Of a stretch of 64,000 bases of DNA, positions 51,551 to 60,586 are shown in pieces; position 1 is the first letter of the stretch; every line of letters begins with the position of its first letter. The position numbers were made by a program, and so were the translations under genes. The DNA is from Microbacterium trichothecenolyticum. Its GTDB lineage: Bacteria; Actinomycetota; Actinomycetes; Actinomycetales; Microbacteriaceae. The stretch is taken from the NCBI RefSeq assembly GCF_030818955.1, contig NZ_JAUTBF010000001.1, positions 310,001 to 374,000 on the forward strand, read 5' to 3'. The notes beneath the pieces were generated by a model, which saw nothing but the letters and a program-made list of their open reading frames with translations, made no database searches and was not told the DNA's origin.

Positions 51551-53115
51551 GCGGGGTCTCCGTCCGTGATGCGCACCACGCGGTCGGCCACCGCCGCGAA
51601 CGCGGGGGTGCGCGTGACGATGACCGTGCGGCGGCCGCGGCGAACCGTGCGGACCCGCTCGGCGATGCGCGCCTCGGTGACCGCGTCGACCGCGGTGGTC
51701 GGGTCGTGCAGCACCAGCAGCTCCGCGTCGCGCGCGATCGCCCGCGCCAGGGCGACGCGTTGGCGCTGGCCGCCCGAGAGCGCCGTGCCGTTCTCGCCGA
51801 CGCGACTGTCGAGTCCCTCGGGCAGCAGCTCGGCGAGCTCGTCGCACGCGGCGGCGTGCAGGGCGGCGTCGCGGGCCGCGGCATCCGTTTCCGACCCGGC
51901 GACGTTCTCGGACACGCTCCCCGCGAAGAGGTGCGCCGCGTGGGGAGCGTGCAGGGCGTCCGGATGCCGCGCCCGCAGCGCCGCGACCACGTCGTCGGCG
52001 CGCGACCCGTCGCAGGCGATCACGACGAGCTCGCCGGCGTGCACGTCGGGCAGGTTCACGGGCCGTGGCGGCTGGTCGACGACGTCGGCGAGGGGTTCGC
52101 CGTCGCGCAGCACGTCGAGGACACGCGCCGCGGAAGCGGTCGCCGAGGCCCACCACGCACCCGTGTACAGCGCGAGCACCTGAAGTGGCTCCAGGAGGAA
52201 CTGCGCGAGTCCCACCACCGCGATGAACTCCCCGAGCCCGAGCACCCCCGAGAGGGTGAGCACCGCCGCGACGACGGCGACCGCGGTCAAGAACAGGCCC
52301 GTCACGATGCTCATGGCACCGCCGAAGACCCCCTCGGTGCGTCGGGCTCGAACCGTGTCGGCGAGGGCCGCGCGGCTGGCGCGCCCGTAGCGTCGGGTGG
52401 CCTCGGCCTCGGCACCGATCCCGCGGACCACGCGGTACCCGCTCAGCAGGTCGGCGGCCCGGCCCGCGGCCACGGCAGCCGCTTCCTGCTCCTGTCCGCT
52501 GCGGTCGCGCAGGGGGCGCCCCGCGCGCTCGGTGAGCCAGAGCAGGACAGGCGCGCCGACGAGGACGGCGACGCCCAGGGGCCACGAGATGGTCACCAGG
52601 ACCGCCCCGCCGAACAGCACCGCGGCCAGCTGACCCACGGGGTACACGCCGATCTCGACGGCTTCGGAGAGGCGATTGGCATCCGACGTCGCGATCGAGA
52701 GCGCGACCCCGGGCTGCTCGGACGGACGCCCCGGGCGGGGAGGACGCTGCAGCAGATGAGCGGCGACGGTGGTGCGCAACCGGTGCTGCACCGTGAGCAT
52801 GCCGAGCTCCGCCAGGCGCGAACCGAAGCGCCACGAGAACGACAGCACGAGGAAGTCGGCGGCCAGCACGCCCAGCCAGAGCAGCAGCTGGACGGGGTCG
52901 CCCGTCGTCACGGCACGCTCGATCGCCAGCCCCATGACGATGGGGACGAGCGCCTCGCCGAGCTGGTGGGTGATCGACAGAGCCGCGGCCGGGATCGTGT
53001 AGCGGGGAGCGGCGCCCATGACCCGCAGCGTCCAGCGCCGCGGTGTCGTGGCGGCGGTGAAGGGCACCTCGCGCGTGGCGAGGGGCTCGGCGGGCGCCTG
53101 CAGCAGCATCCTCAT
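51547..53115 (-). CDS. ABC exporter half with degenerate Walker A, Walker B and switch (iron operon)
   Basis: A 522-residue half-transporter with six helices and an ATPase-like domain. The signature LSGGQRQR is intact, but the Walker A position reads VIACDGSRADDVV with no G-K-S/T, Walker B is LLVLHDPTTAVD without the catalytic Glu, and the switch region VIVTRTPA lacks His. It therefore cannot bind or hydrolyse ATP normally on its own and must work with the next gene's product. Its start overlaps the FecE-like stop (ATGA), so it belongs to the siderophore operon. Mycobacterial IrtAB, a ferric-siderophore importer with exporter fold, is a comparable pair; no flavin-binding domain is present here. 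Confidence 0.85.
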   Translation of the reverse strand: MRMLLQAPAEPLATREVPFTAATTPRRWTLRVMGAAPRYTIPAAALSITHQLGEALVPIVMGLAIERAVTTGDPVQLLLWLGVLAADFLVLSFSWRFGSRLAELGMLTVQHRLRTTVAAHLLQRPPRPGRPSEQPGVALSIATSDANRLSEAVEIGVYPVGQLAAVLFGGAVLVTISWPLGVAVLVGAPVLLWLTERAGRPLRDRSGQEQEAAAVAAGRAADLLSGYRVVRGIGAEAEATRRYGRASRAALADTVRARRTEGVFGGAMSIVTGLFLTAVAVVAAVLTLSGVLGLGEFIAVVGLAQFLLEPLQVLALYTGAWWASATASAARVLDVLRDGEPLADVVDQPPRPVNLPDVHAGELVVIACDGSRADDVVAALRARHPDALHAPHAAHLFAGSVSENVAGSETDAAARDAALHAAACDELAELLPEGLDSRVGENGTALSGGQRQRVALARAIARDAELLVLHDPTTAVDAVTEARIAERVRTVRRGRRTVIVTRTPAFAAVADRVVRITDGDPA

Positions 53116-53915
53116 CCGCGTGCCGCCCGGTCGCGACCGAGGGCGGAGACCGCGGGTGTGCCCGACACGGGGTCGGGCGTGACGACGCAGCGCAGCCCGA
53201 AGACCTCCTCCACCATCTCGGCGGTGACGATGTCGGCCGGGGAGCCCTCGGCGACGATGCGCCCGTCCTTCACCGCGATGAGGTGGGTGCCGTAGCGCGC
53301 CGCCTGATTCAGGTCGTGGAGCACCGCGACCAGCGTGCGACCCTGCGCGTTCAAGTCGGTCAGCAGCTCCATCAGCTCGATCTGGTGCGCGATGTCCAGG
53401 AACGTCGTGGGCTCGTCCAGCAGCAGGATCGGCGTCTGCTGCGCGAGCGCCATCGCGATCCACACGCGCTGGCGCTGACCGCCCGAGAGCTCGGAGACGA
53501 GGCGCCCGGACAGGTCGGCGATGCCGGTGGCATCCATCGCCTCGGTCACCGCCGTCTCGTCCTGCTCCGACCACTGGCGGAGGAACCCCTGGTGCGGGAA
53601 GCGCCCGCGTGCCACGAGGTCGATGACGGTGATCCCGTCGGGGGCGATCGAGGTCTGCGGCAGCAGTCCCACGGCGCGGGCGAGCTCCTTCGGCTGGTAG
53701 TCGGCGAGCGGGCGCTCATCGAGACGCACCGTTCCGGCGGAGGGCGTGAGCAGTCGGGCCAGCGCTCGCAGCAGTGTCGACTTGCCGCTCGCGTTGGCGC
53801 CGACGATGACGGTGAACGACCCGTCGGGGATGGCGACCGACAGACCCTGCGAGATGATGCGTCGGTCGTAGCCGATCGTCAGGTCGGTGGCGGTGAGGCG
53901 GGCGGGAGCGATCAT
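53112..53915 (-). CDS. Iron-siderophore ABC transporter ATPase
   Basis: A 267-residue FecE/FepC-type ATPase. Walker A is VGANASGKSTLLRAL, the signature is LSGGQRQRVWIAMAL, Walker B is LLLDEPTTFLD, and the switch His is in VLHDLNQAARY, which is typical of siderophore ATPases. It drives uptake through the two FecCD-like permeases just upstream. Both ends overlap neighbours (ATGA), so the six genes 57106-49787 form one operon. Confidence 0.92.
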   Translation of the reverse strand: MIAPARLTATDLTIGYDRRIISQGLSVAIPDGSFTVIVGANASGKSTLLRALARLLTPSAGTVRLDERPLADYQPKELARAVGLLPQTSIAPDGITVIDLVARGRFPHQGFLRQWSEQDETAVTEAMDATGIADLSGRLVSELSGGQRQRVWIAMALAQQTPILLLDEPTTFLDIAHQIELMELLTDLNAQGRTLVAVLHDLNQAARYGTHLIAVKDGRIVAEGSPADIVTAEMVEEVFGLRCVVTPDPVSGTPAVSALGRDRAARG

Positions 53916-54991
53916 GCACGTCTCCGGGTTTCGTGGACGAGGAGCCAGACGAGGTAGAGCCCGCCGACGACGACGGTCACCAGTCCGACGGGCAGAGGGG
54001 TGGGAAGCACGTGCTGGGCGACGACGTCCGAGGCGAGCAGCACGACCGCGCCGACGAGCGCGGACGGTACGAGCGCGATTCCCGCCGTGCGAGCCAGGCG
54101 GCGGGCGATCTGCGGGGCGGCGAGGGCGACGAACGCGATCGGGCCGGCGGCGGCCGTGACGGCGGCGGTGAGCGCGACGGCGCAGACGACCAGCCCGAGT
54201 CGGGACCTCTCGACACGGACGCCGAGAGCCCGGGCGGCGTCGTCGCCGAGTTCGAGACGCGACAGGGCACCCGAGAAACCGACCAGGGCGGCGCACGCGA
54301 CGATCACGACGCCCACGGTGGGGAGGAACTGCGCCCAGCCGACCGGCGTGAGCGAGCCCGCTCCCCACACCGCCGCGACCATCGCGACCTCGATCTTCGC
54401 GCGCAGCAGCAGGTAGGTGCTGAGCGCCTGCAGCATGGCCGAGACCCCGATCCCGACGACGATGAGACGGAAGCCCTGGATGCCACGGCGGTACGCCAGC
54501 GCGTAGACGAGGGCCGCGGCGACGAGTCCGCCGACGATGGCGCCACCCGCGACGGCGATGCTGCCCGCGCTCGCACCGAGCAGGAGGATGACGCTGAGGC
54601 CCCCCGCGTAGGAGCCTGCCGACAGTCCGATGACGTCGGGGCTGGCCAGGGGATTGCGGGTGAGCGACTGGAAAACCGCCCCCGAGATCCCCAATGCCGC
54701 GCCGAACACGAGGGCGGCGAGCACGCGCGGCAGGCGCCATTCGCGCACGACCGTCGCGGTGAAGCCGCCGTCGACGCCGAGCAGGGCACCGGCCACCTGA
54801 GCGGGGGTGAGGGCGAAGTCGCCGAGGCAGAGGGCGAGGATCGCGAGGGCGAGGGCGACCGCGGCGACGACGACGGCGGTGACGAGGGTGCGGACGCGGA
54901 AGCGCAGCGACACGCCCGCGCGGCGGACGACGGCCGTGCGGGGACCGGGGGCGGGCGTCGCCTCCACGGTGCGGGAGAGGGGGGTGGTCAC
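53912..54991 (-). CDS. FecCD-family iron-siderophore permease (second)
   Basis: A 359-residue permease with about ten helices after an N-terminal cytosolic stretch. Typical FecCD segments are LPRVLAALVFGAALGISGAVFQSLTRNPLASPDVIG and GPIAFVALAAPQIARRL, the latter near the ATPase contact. The GTG start overlaps the stop of the first permease (GTGA). With its partner it forms the membrane channel for ferric siderophores. Confidence 0.92.
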   Translation of the reverse strand: MTTPLSRTVEATPAPGPRTAVVRRAGVSLRFRVRTLVTAVVVAAVALALAILALCLGDFALTPAQVAGALLGVDGGFTATVVREWRLPRVLAALVFGAALGISGAVFQSLTRNPLASPDVIGLSAGSYAGGLSVILLLGASAGSIAVAGGAIVGGLVAAALVYALAYRRGIQGFRLIVVGIGVSAMLQALSTYLLLRAKIEVAMVAAVWGAGSLTPVGWAQFLPTVGVVIVACAALVGFSGALSRLELGDDAARALGVRVERSRLGLVVCAVALTAAVTAAAGPIAFVALAAPQIARRLARTAGIALVPSALVGAVVLLASDVVAQHVLPTPLPVGLVTVVVGGLYLVWLLVHETRRRA

Positions 54992-56043
54992 AGGCTGGTC
55001 GCTTTCGCGCGGCGGACGAGGGCGATGAGCACGGGCGCGCCCACGAAGGCCGTCACGATTCCCACCGGCACTTCGCTCGGCCACAGCACGACCCGTCCGA
55101 TGACGTCGGAGAGCAGCAGCACCGTGGGGGCGATGACCATCGTGTAGGGCAGGATCCAGCGCTGGTCGGGGCCGACGACCCAGCGGGCGACGTGCGGCGC
55201 CATGAGCCCGATGAACGCGATGGGCCCCGCGATGGCGGTGGCGGAGCCGGCGAGCACCGTGATGGCCACGATCGACAGCACGCGCGTGCGCACCAGACGG
55301 GCGCCGAGAGAGGCGGCGAGGTCGTCGCCCAGTCCCAGGGCGTTCAGCGAGCGGGCGCAGGCGAGGGCGACGACGACGCCCGCCCCGACGAAGGGGAGTA
55401 CCGGAACGATGACGTCCCATCCCCGCTCGACGAACGACCCGGCGTTCCATCCGCGCAGACGCGCGAAGGTGACGGGGTCGAGCAGCATCATGGCGCTGGT
55501 GATACCCAGGAGCACCGCGCCCACGGCGACACCCGCCAGGGTCAGGCGCACCGGGTCGGGGCCGCCGCGACCGGCGCCGCCGATCGCGTAGACGGTCACG
55601 GTGACCAGCAGCGCCCCGCCGAATGCCCACGGGAGGAACTGCACAGCGGTGACGGCGCCCAGCACGACGCCGATCGCCACGAAGAGGGCGGCTCCGGCAT
55701 CCACTCCCAGGATGCCGGGATCTCCCAAGGGATTGCGGGTGAAGGCCTGGATGAGCGCGCCGGCCAGCCCCAGGCAGATGCCGGCGACGAGGGCGGCGGC
55801 CGTGCGCGGCAGACGCAGGTCGAGCACGATCTGGTCGCTGAGGGAACCGTCGGGATGCGCCATCGCGTGCCAGATGTCGGCCGGTCCGAGCGGGTTCGAG
55901 CCCACCGCGATGCTGAGGCCGGCAGCGATCACGAGCGCGAGTACGGCGGTGAGAAGCCCCGCGGCGCGTCGGCGCCGCGAGGAGGACGGGAGGCGGTCGC
56001 GCCGCGCGCCGGGGCGCGACGCGACCGCGGGTGCGGAGGTCAC
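54988..56043 (-). CDS. FecCD-family iron-siderophore permease (first)
   Basis: A 351-residue permease with about ten helices. The LPRTAAALVAGICLGLAGALIQAFTRNPLGDPGILGVDAG and GPIAFIGLMAPHVARW segments identify the FecCD family. The Arg-rich N-terminus (SSSRRRRAAG) is cytosolic. It begins with GTG 7 bases after the binding-protein stop and is coupled to the second permease at its end. Confidence 0.92.
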   Translation of the reverse strand: MTSAPAVASRPGARRDRLPSSSRRRRAAGLLTAVLALVIAAGLSIAVGSNPLGPADIWHAMAHPDGSLSDQIVLDLRLPRTAAALVAGICLGLAGALIQAFTRNPLGDPGILGVDAGAALFVAIGVVLGAVTAVQFLPWAFGGALLVTVTVYAIGGAGRGGPDPVRLTLAGVAVGAVLLGITSAMMLLDPVTFARLRGWNAGSFVERGWDVIVPVLPFVGAGVVVALACARSLNALGLGDDLAASLGARLVRTRVLSIVAITVLAGSATAIAGPIAFIGLMAPHVARWVVGPDQRWILPYTMVIAPTVLLLSDVIGRVVLWPSEVPVGIVTAFVGAPVLIALVRRAKATSL

Positions 56044-56050
56044 CGGGGGA

Positions 56051-57106
56051 TCAGCCCTCGACGCTCTGGGGCGATGTCCCCGCCACGGCCTTCTCGAGCC
56101 GCGGCACGAGGTGCTCGATGACGTACTTCTGGCTGAGCGGCGTGAGGAAGTAGATCGCCCCGGCGAGCTCGGCGTCGGTGTAGACGGCGTGACCGCCGGT
56201 CACGGCATGCAGAGAACGGGTCGTGCCGAAGTCGAGCAGAGCCGGCAGCGACTCGGCGCTCTCGGTGGCGAAGACGATGACGTCGGCGTCGATGAGCGAC
56301 ATGTTCTCGCCCGAGATGAGCGCCTGCGCGCCCTCCTGCTGGACGTACTTCTCCAGTCCCGGGGTCATGACGAAGCCGAGGTCGGTGAGGAAGTCCGTGT
56401 TCAACCCGTCCGGGTAGACGTAGATGCTGCCCTCCCAGGGGCCGCCCTGCGAGAAGGATGCCGTCTTCCCGGCGAACTCCGGGTGCGCCGCCGCGGCGGC
56501 CGCGTACTGCTCCTCGATGCCGGTGACGAGCTTCTCTCCCTCGGCGCTGCGACCCATCGCCTGCGCGATCTGGCGGGTCTGTCCCTTCCAGTCGGAGAAG
56601 TACCGCTCCGTACCGGGGGCGCTCGCGATCGTCGGGGCGATCGCGCTGAGCTTCGTGTAATCGTCGGCGGTCATGTTGGCGTTGGTGCCGACGATGAGGT
56701 CCGGCTCCAGCGAGGCGATCTTCTCGAACTCGAAGCCGTCGGTCGAGGAGAGCACGGTGGGCTCGGCGCCGTTGAGCAGGTCGGTCGCCCACGGCCAGAC
56801 GGCGTAGGGCTGTTCGCCGTACCACTCGGTCGTGGCGATCGGGGGCGTGCCGAGCTCCAGCAGGATGTCCTGCTCGGTGAGACCCACCACGACGACTCGC
56901 TGCGGTTCAGCCTCGACGGTGGTCTCGCCGAACTTGTGGGCGACGGTGACGGGGAACGTGTCGCTCGGCTCGGTCGAATAGGTCGCGTTCTCGGCGACGG
57001 CCGTGGCGGTGCCACCGCAACCGGTGAGGAGCGCTGCGGCGACGGCGAGGACGGTGCCGAGCGTGGCGAGGCGCGCGATGCGGGAGCGGAGTGGGAATGC
57101 GGACAT
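56051..57106 (-). CDS. Iron-siderophore substrate-binding lipoprotein
   Basis: A 351-residue FecB/FhuD-type binding protein. The signal peptide (ARLATLGTVLAVAAALLTGC) carries the lipobox LTGC. The mature protein has VTVAHKFGETTVEAEPQRVVVVGLTEQDILLELG, the beta strand opening of the family, and PDLIVGTNANMT. It captures the ferric siderophore outside the membrane. As first gene of the six-gene operon it lies next to an iron-box-like site and a divergent AraC regulator. Confidence 0.92.
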   Translation of the reverse strand: MSAFPLRSRIARLATLGTVLAVAAALLTGCGGTATAVAENATYSTEPSDTFPVTVAHKFGETTVEAEPQRVVVVGLTEQDILLELGTPPIATTEWYGEQPYAVWPWATDLLNGAEPTVLSSTDGFEFEKIASLEPDLIVGTNANMTADDYTKLSAIAPTIASAPGTERYFSDWKGQTRQIAQAMGRSAEGEKLVTGIEEQYAAAAAAHPEFAGKTASFSQGGPWEGSIYVYPDGLNTDFLTDLGFVMTPGLEKYVQQEGAQALISGENMSLIDADVIVFATESAESLPALLDFGTTRSLHAVTGGHAVYTDAELAGAIYFLTPLSQKYVIEHLVPRLEKAVAGTSPQSVEG

Positions 57107-57138
57107 GGGAGCTCTCGGGTAGGCGGGTGTGGGCGTCG

Positions 57139-57162
57139 CCAGGTTAGCCTTGCCTTACCTTG
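57139..57162. promoter_or_regulatory. Iron-box-like site (DtxR/IdeR type) between divergent genes
   Basis: The stretch CCAGGTTAGCCTTGCCTTA (57139-57157) matches the DtxR/IdeR consensus TTAGGTTAGGCTAACCTAA at about 13 of 19 positions, and an overlapping register continues to 57162. It lies in the 83-base gap between the siderophore operon and the AraC regulator. Iron-dependent repression of both is likely but inferred. Confidence 0.6.
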
Positions 57163-57189
57163 CCCGCCATCATCGTGAGGAGACACGAA

Positions 57190-58020
57190 GTGCTGATCGA
57201 GGACACGGTCATGTCCCGTGGCGAACACCCGAGCCTGGTGGATGCCTCTGGACTCGCGTCGTATGGTCGCGAACGGACATTCGCGGAGTTCGCGGTCACC
57301 TCGACATTCGTGGACGGTGGCAGGGGATTCGACCTCCACGGGCACGAGGAGGATCAGCTCGCGTGGATGGCATCCGGATCCGTGGAGGTGTCGGTCGGGA
57401 CCGATCGCTGGCACCTGCGTCGAGATCACGCGGCGTGGATTCCCACCGGCGTGCTCCACGAGATGCGGTTCACCGAACCCGGAGAACTCGTCAGTGCCTA
57501 CATCGACCAGCGGCACCGGCCGAGTCCGACGGGGTGGAGTCGTGCGCGCGTGCTCTCGCTCGATCCGCTCGGCGGAGCGCTCCTGCGCTACCTGGCCGCG
57601 GAGGGTCGATCCGAGGTGCGCCGGCAGGAGAGCTTCGCCCTGCTGAGCAAACTGGTCGCCGAGGCGCCCGTCTCGCGCGAGGTCGTCGCCCTGCCGCAGG
57701 ATCCACGCGCTCGCGCGATCGCCGTCGCGCTCCTCGCCGCACCCGACGATGATCGCGACCTCGAGCAGTGGGCGGCCGAGGTGGGCGTCAGCGCCAAGAC
57801 CATCGCCCGGGCATTCCTCTCCGACACGGGATGCACCTTCCGCGAGTGGCGGGTGCGCGCGCGCCTGCACGTCGCGGTCGGGCTGCTCGTCCAGGGGGAG
57901 CCCGTGCACGCCGTCGCCCTCGCCGTGGGCTACGACTCCGTCAGCAGCTTCATCTCGGCGTTCCGCCTCCGGCTCGGCATGACCCCGGCGGCGTACGCCG
58001 GGCATCACCGACGCGCATGA
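57190..58020 (+). CDS. AraC-family regulator with N-terminal cupin domain
   Basis: A 276-residue regulator. The N-terminal half is an AraC-type cupin (FDLHGHEEDQLAWMASGSVEV, AWIPTGVLHEMRF), and the C-terminal ~100 residues hold two helix-turn-helix motifs (LEQWAAEVGVSAKTIARAF and VHAVALAVGYDSVSSFISAFRLRLG). The divergent position beside the siderophore operon suggests that it activates those genes, perhaps on sensing the siderophore. The GTG at 57190 is chosen because GAGGAG lies 7 bases upstream; the iron-box-like site lies between it and the operon. Confidence 0.88.
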   Translation: MLIEDTVMSRGEHPSLVDASGLASYGRERTFAEFAVTSTFVDGGRGFDLHGHEEDQLAWMASGSVEVSVGTDRWHLRRDHAAWIPTGVLHEMRFTEPGELVSAYIDQRHRPSPTGWSRARVLSLDPLGGALLRYLAAEGRSEVRRQESFALLSKLVAEAPVSREVVALPQDPRARAIAVALLAAPDDDRDLEQWAAEVGVSAKTIARAFLSDTGCTFREWRVRARLHVAVGLLVQGEPVHAVALAVGYDSVSSFISAFRLRLGMTPAAYAGHHRRA

Positions 58021-58084
58021 GGAGGATCCCTCCATTCGATGGGGGCATGCTTTGGCGGTGTCATCTGTACGTCGGCGCGACTAC

Positions 58085-58090
58085 TAGGCT
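58085..58090 (+). promoter_or_regulatory. Candidate -10 box for citrate synthase
   Basis: TAGGCT would start transcription near 58097, giving a leader of about 134 nt before the GTG at 58231. The rest of the 210-base gap shows nothing distinctive beyond the ribosome site. Confidence 0.4.
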
Positions 58091-58230
58091 GTAAAAGCAC
58101 TGTGTTCGGGTGACCCTCCGGGCGCATGCCGACCCGGATGACACACCCGTGGCATCCATCGGTCGAAGGCCGCGGAGCCCCGGGCGCCGCGATCGACCAT
58201 ACGGGCGACCAGAAATCGCAAGGAGGCGCG

Positions 58231-59526
58231 GTGAGCGACGCGGGAACGCAGCACGACAAGGCCACCCTCACGGTGGGGGGCACCACCGCCGAGTTCCCGG
58301 TGCTGCGCGGCACCGACGGCATCCCGAGCATCGACGTCGCGTCGCTGACGAGGCAGACCGGTCACACCACGCTCGACTACGGCTTCGTGAACACCGCGTC
58401 GACGAAGTCCGCCATCACCTACATCGACGGCGACCAGGGGATCCTCCGCTACCGCGGTTACCCGATCGAGCAGCTCGCGAAGAACAGCACCTACCTCGAG
58501 GTCGCGTGGCTGCTCATCTACGGCGAGCTGCCCTCGGCATCCGAGCTGGAATCGTTCGACGAGCGCATTCGCCGTCACACCCTGCTGCACGAAGACCTGA
58601 AGAGCCTGTTCTCGGCCCTTCCGCCCACCGCTCACCCGATGTCGGTGCTCTCGGCCGCGACGGCCGCGCTGTCGACCTACTACGAGTCCGAGTCCGACCC
58701 GCACAACCCCGAGCACGTCGAACTCAACACCGTGCGCATGCTCGCGAAGCTCCCCGTGATCGCGGCCTACGCGCACAAGAAGAGCATCGGGCAGGCCTTC
58801 CTGTACCCCGACAACAAGCTGAGCTTCGTCGACAACTTCCTCAAGTTGAACTTCGGCGTCATGAGCGAGACTTACGAGTCCAACCCCGTCATGACGAAGG
58901 CGCTCGATCTGCTGCTCATGCTGCACGCCGACCACGAGCAGAACGCCTCCACCTCGACGGTGCGCCTCGTGGGTTCGACCGGAGCGAACCAGTTCGCGTC
59001 GATCTCCGCCGGCATCCAGGCCCTCTCCGGCCCCCTGCACGGCGGTGCGAACGAGGCCGTGCTGCAGATGCTCGGCCGTATCCGCGACTCGGGCGAAAGC
59101 GTCGAGCGCTTCGTCGAGCGGGTGAAGAACAAGGAAGAGGGCGTCAAGCTCATGGGCTTCGGCCACCGGGTCTACAAGAACTACGACCCGCGCGCCAAGC
59201 TCGTCAAAGAGGCGGCCGACGAGGTGCTCGAGGCCCTCGGCGTCAGCGACCCGCTGCTCGACCTCGCCAAGGAGCTCGAGCAGATCGCCCTCGAAGACGA
59301 CTACTTCAAGGCCCGCCGCCTGTACCCGAACGTCGACTTCTACACCGGCGTCATCTACAAGGCGATGGGCTTCCCCACGCGCATGTTCACGGTGCTGTTC
59401 GCGATCGGCCGCCTGCCCGGCTGGCTCGCACAGTGGCGCGAGGCGATCACCGATCCGCAGACGAAGATCGGCCGCCCGCAGCAGCTGTACACGGGTGCTG
59501 CCGTGCGCAACTACCCCGGCGTCTGA
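58231..59526 (+). CDS. gltA: Citrate synthase
   Basis: A 431-residue hexameric-type citrate synthase that condenses oxaloacetate and acetyl-CoA. The catalytic residues lie in GPLHGGANEAVLQML, GFGHRVYKNYDPRA and YPNVDFYTGVIYKAMGFP. The N-terminal segment with LDYGFVNTASTKSAITYIDGDQGILRYRGYPIEQLA is typical of the Gram-negative-like form common in actinobacteria. The GTG start follows AGGAGG directly; a longer frame upstream to 58126 lacks a ribosome site. A strong terminator follows 4 bases after the stop. Confidence 0.95.
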   Translation: MSDAGTQHDKATLTVGGTTAEFPVLRGTDGIPSIDVASLTRQTGHTTLDYGFVNTASTKSAITYIDGDQGILRYRGYPIEQLAKNSTYLEVAWLLIYGELPSASELESFDERIRRHTLLHEDLKSLFSALPPTAHPMSVLSAATAALSTYYESESDPHNPEHVELNTVRMLAKLPVIAAYAHKKSIGQAFLYPDNKLSFVDNFLKLNFGVMSETYESNPVMTKALDLLLMLHADHEQNASTSTVRLVGSTGANQFASISAGIQALSGPLHGGANEAVLQMLGRIRDSGESVERFVERVKNKEEGVKLMGFGHRVYKNYDPRAKLVKEAADEVLEALGVSDPLLDLAKELEQIALEDDYFKARRLYPNVDFYTGVIYKAMGFPTRMFTVLFAIGRLPGWLAQWREAITDPQTKIGRPQQLYTGAAVRNYPGV

Positions 59527-59530
59527 CCGC

Positions 59531-59578
59531 CACGCGAAACGCCCCGTCCCTCTCGCGAGGGGCGGGGCGTTTCGCGTG
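59531..59578. terminator. Bidirectional terminator after citrate synthase
   Basis: CACGCGAAACGCCCCG (59531-59546) pairs perfectly with 59563-59578 over 16 bp, and the inner bases can pair further. It lies between the citrate synthase stop (+) and the pxpC-like stop (-). Confidence 0.85.
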
Positions 59579-59608
59579 GGAGTGCGAAGCCCGCGGGCGA
59601 GGCGCGCC

Positions 59609-60586
59609 TCAGTCCGCGCCGAGTGTGGTCACGATGCGGGCGATCCGCGAGCGTCGCTCCGCCCGGGCGGCGAGCGCCCCGCCCATGTCGACCGGCACGA
59701 ACCGTGTGCGCGTCCCGGGGGCGGCGCGGGCGACGAGATCCATGTCGGCGCTGATGACCGTGGCCACCATCGCGTACCCGCCGCCCGATACCGCGTCGCG
59801 GTGCAGCACGATGGGCTGCGTCCCGCCGGGGATCTGGATCGAGCCGACCGCGTACCCGGCGTCGACGATGTTCGAGGGGTCCTGTCCGGCGCCGAAGGGC
59901 TGGTCTCGTTCGCGCCACTCGACTCCCGGCCCGGAGTATCGCAGCCCCATACGGTCTGCCGTCGGAGTGAGCGTCCAGTCCTCCTCGACGAGGCGGCGGC
60001 GGCCTTCGCCCGAGAGGAGATGGTCGTAGAGCCCGAACATGATGCGCACCTCCTGCTCGCGGGAGAAGACGGGGCGGTCGGCTTCGGCGATCGTGTCCGT
60101 CGCGGGGAGAGGCCGCGTGGGAGCGAGGGTGTCGAGCACGTCTCCCGCTCGCAGCGCTCGGCCGTCGACCCCGCCGATGCCGCCGATCGCGTAGGTGGAT
60201 CGGCTGCCCAGCGCCAGCGGCACGTCGATCCCTCCGCGCAGGGCGATGAAGAACCGGGTGCCGCCCTGGATGACGCCGAACGACAGCTCGTCGCCGGCCT
60301 CGAGACGAATGCGTGTCCAGGCGGGCCGCGGCTCGCCGTTGACGCGGACCTCGATCGGAGCCCCGGTGACGGCGATGTCGATCGGCGCGGTCACCTCGAT
60401 GACGGGCCCCATGTACGCGCACTCCAAGACGGCCGCCTCGGGACCGTTGCCGACCAGGGCGTTCGCGAGGCGAGCGGACTCCTGGTCCATCGCGCCGCCC
60501 TGCGGGAAGCCGAGGGCGTAGTGACCGATGCGACCGAGGTCCTGAACGGTGGTGGCCAGCCCGGGCTGGCGGATTTCACATGCCAT
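59609..60586 (-). CDS. pxpC: Biotin-dependent carboxyltransferase / 5-oxoprolinase subunit C family
   Basis: A 325-residue PxpC/KipA-type protein. It opens IRQPGLATTVQDLGRIGHYALGFPQGGAMD with the family hallmark G-x-x-x-x-Q-D-x-G-R, then has GSRSTYAIGGIGG, RYSGPGVEW, and IQIPGGTQPIVLHRDAVSGGGYAMVATVISAD. In E. coli PxpB and PxpC cleave 5-oxoproline with PxpA. Here BCCP and biotin carboxylase genes lie in the same operon, so a biotin-dependent variant is possible. Its ATG overlaps the pxpB stop by 11 bases. It is the last gene of the operon. Confidence 0.88.
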   Translation of the reverse strand: MACEIRQPGLATTVQDLGRIGHYALGFPQGGAMDQESARLANALVGNGPEAAVLECAYMGPVIEVTAPIDIAVTGAPIEVRVNGEPRPAWTRIRLEAGDELSFGVIQGGTRFFIALRGGIDVPLALGSRSTYAIGGIGGVDGRALRAGDVLDTLAPTRPLPATDTIAEADRPVFSREQEVRIMFGLYDHLLSGEGRRRLVEEDWTLTPTADRMGLRYSGPGVEWRERDQPFGAGQDPSNIVDAGYAVGSIQIPGGTQPIVLHRDAVSGGGYAMVATVISADMDLVARAAPGTRTRFVPVDMGGALAARAERRSRIARIVTTLGAD

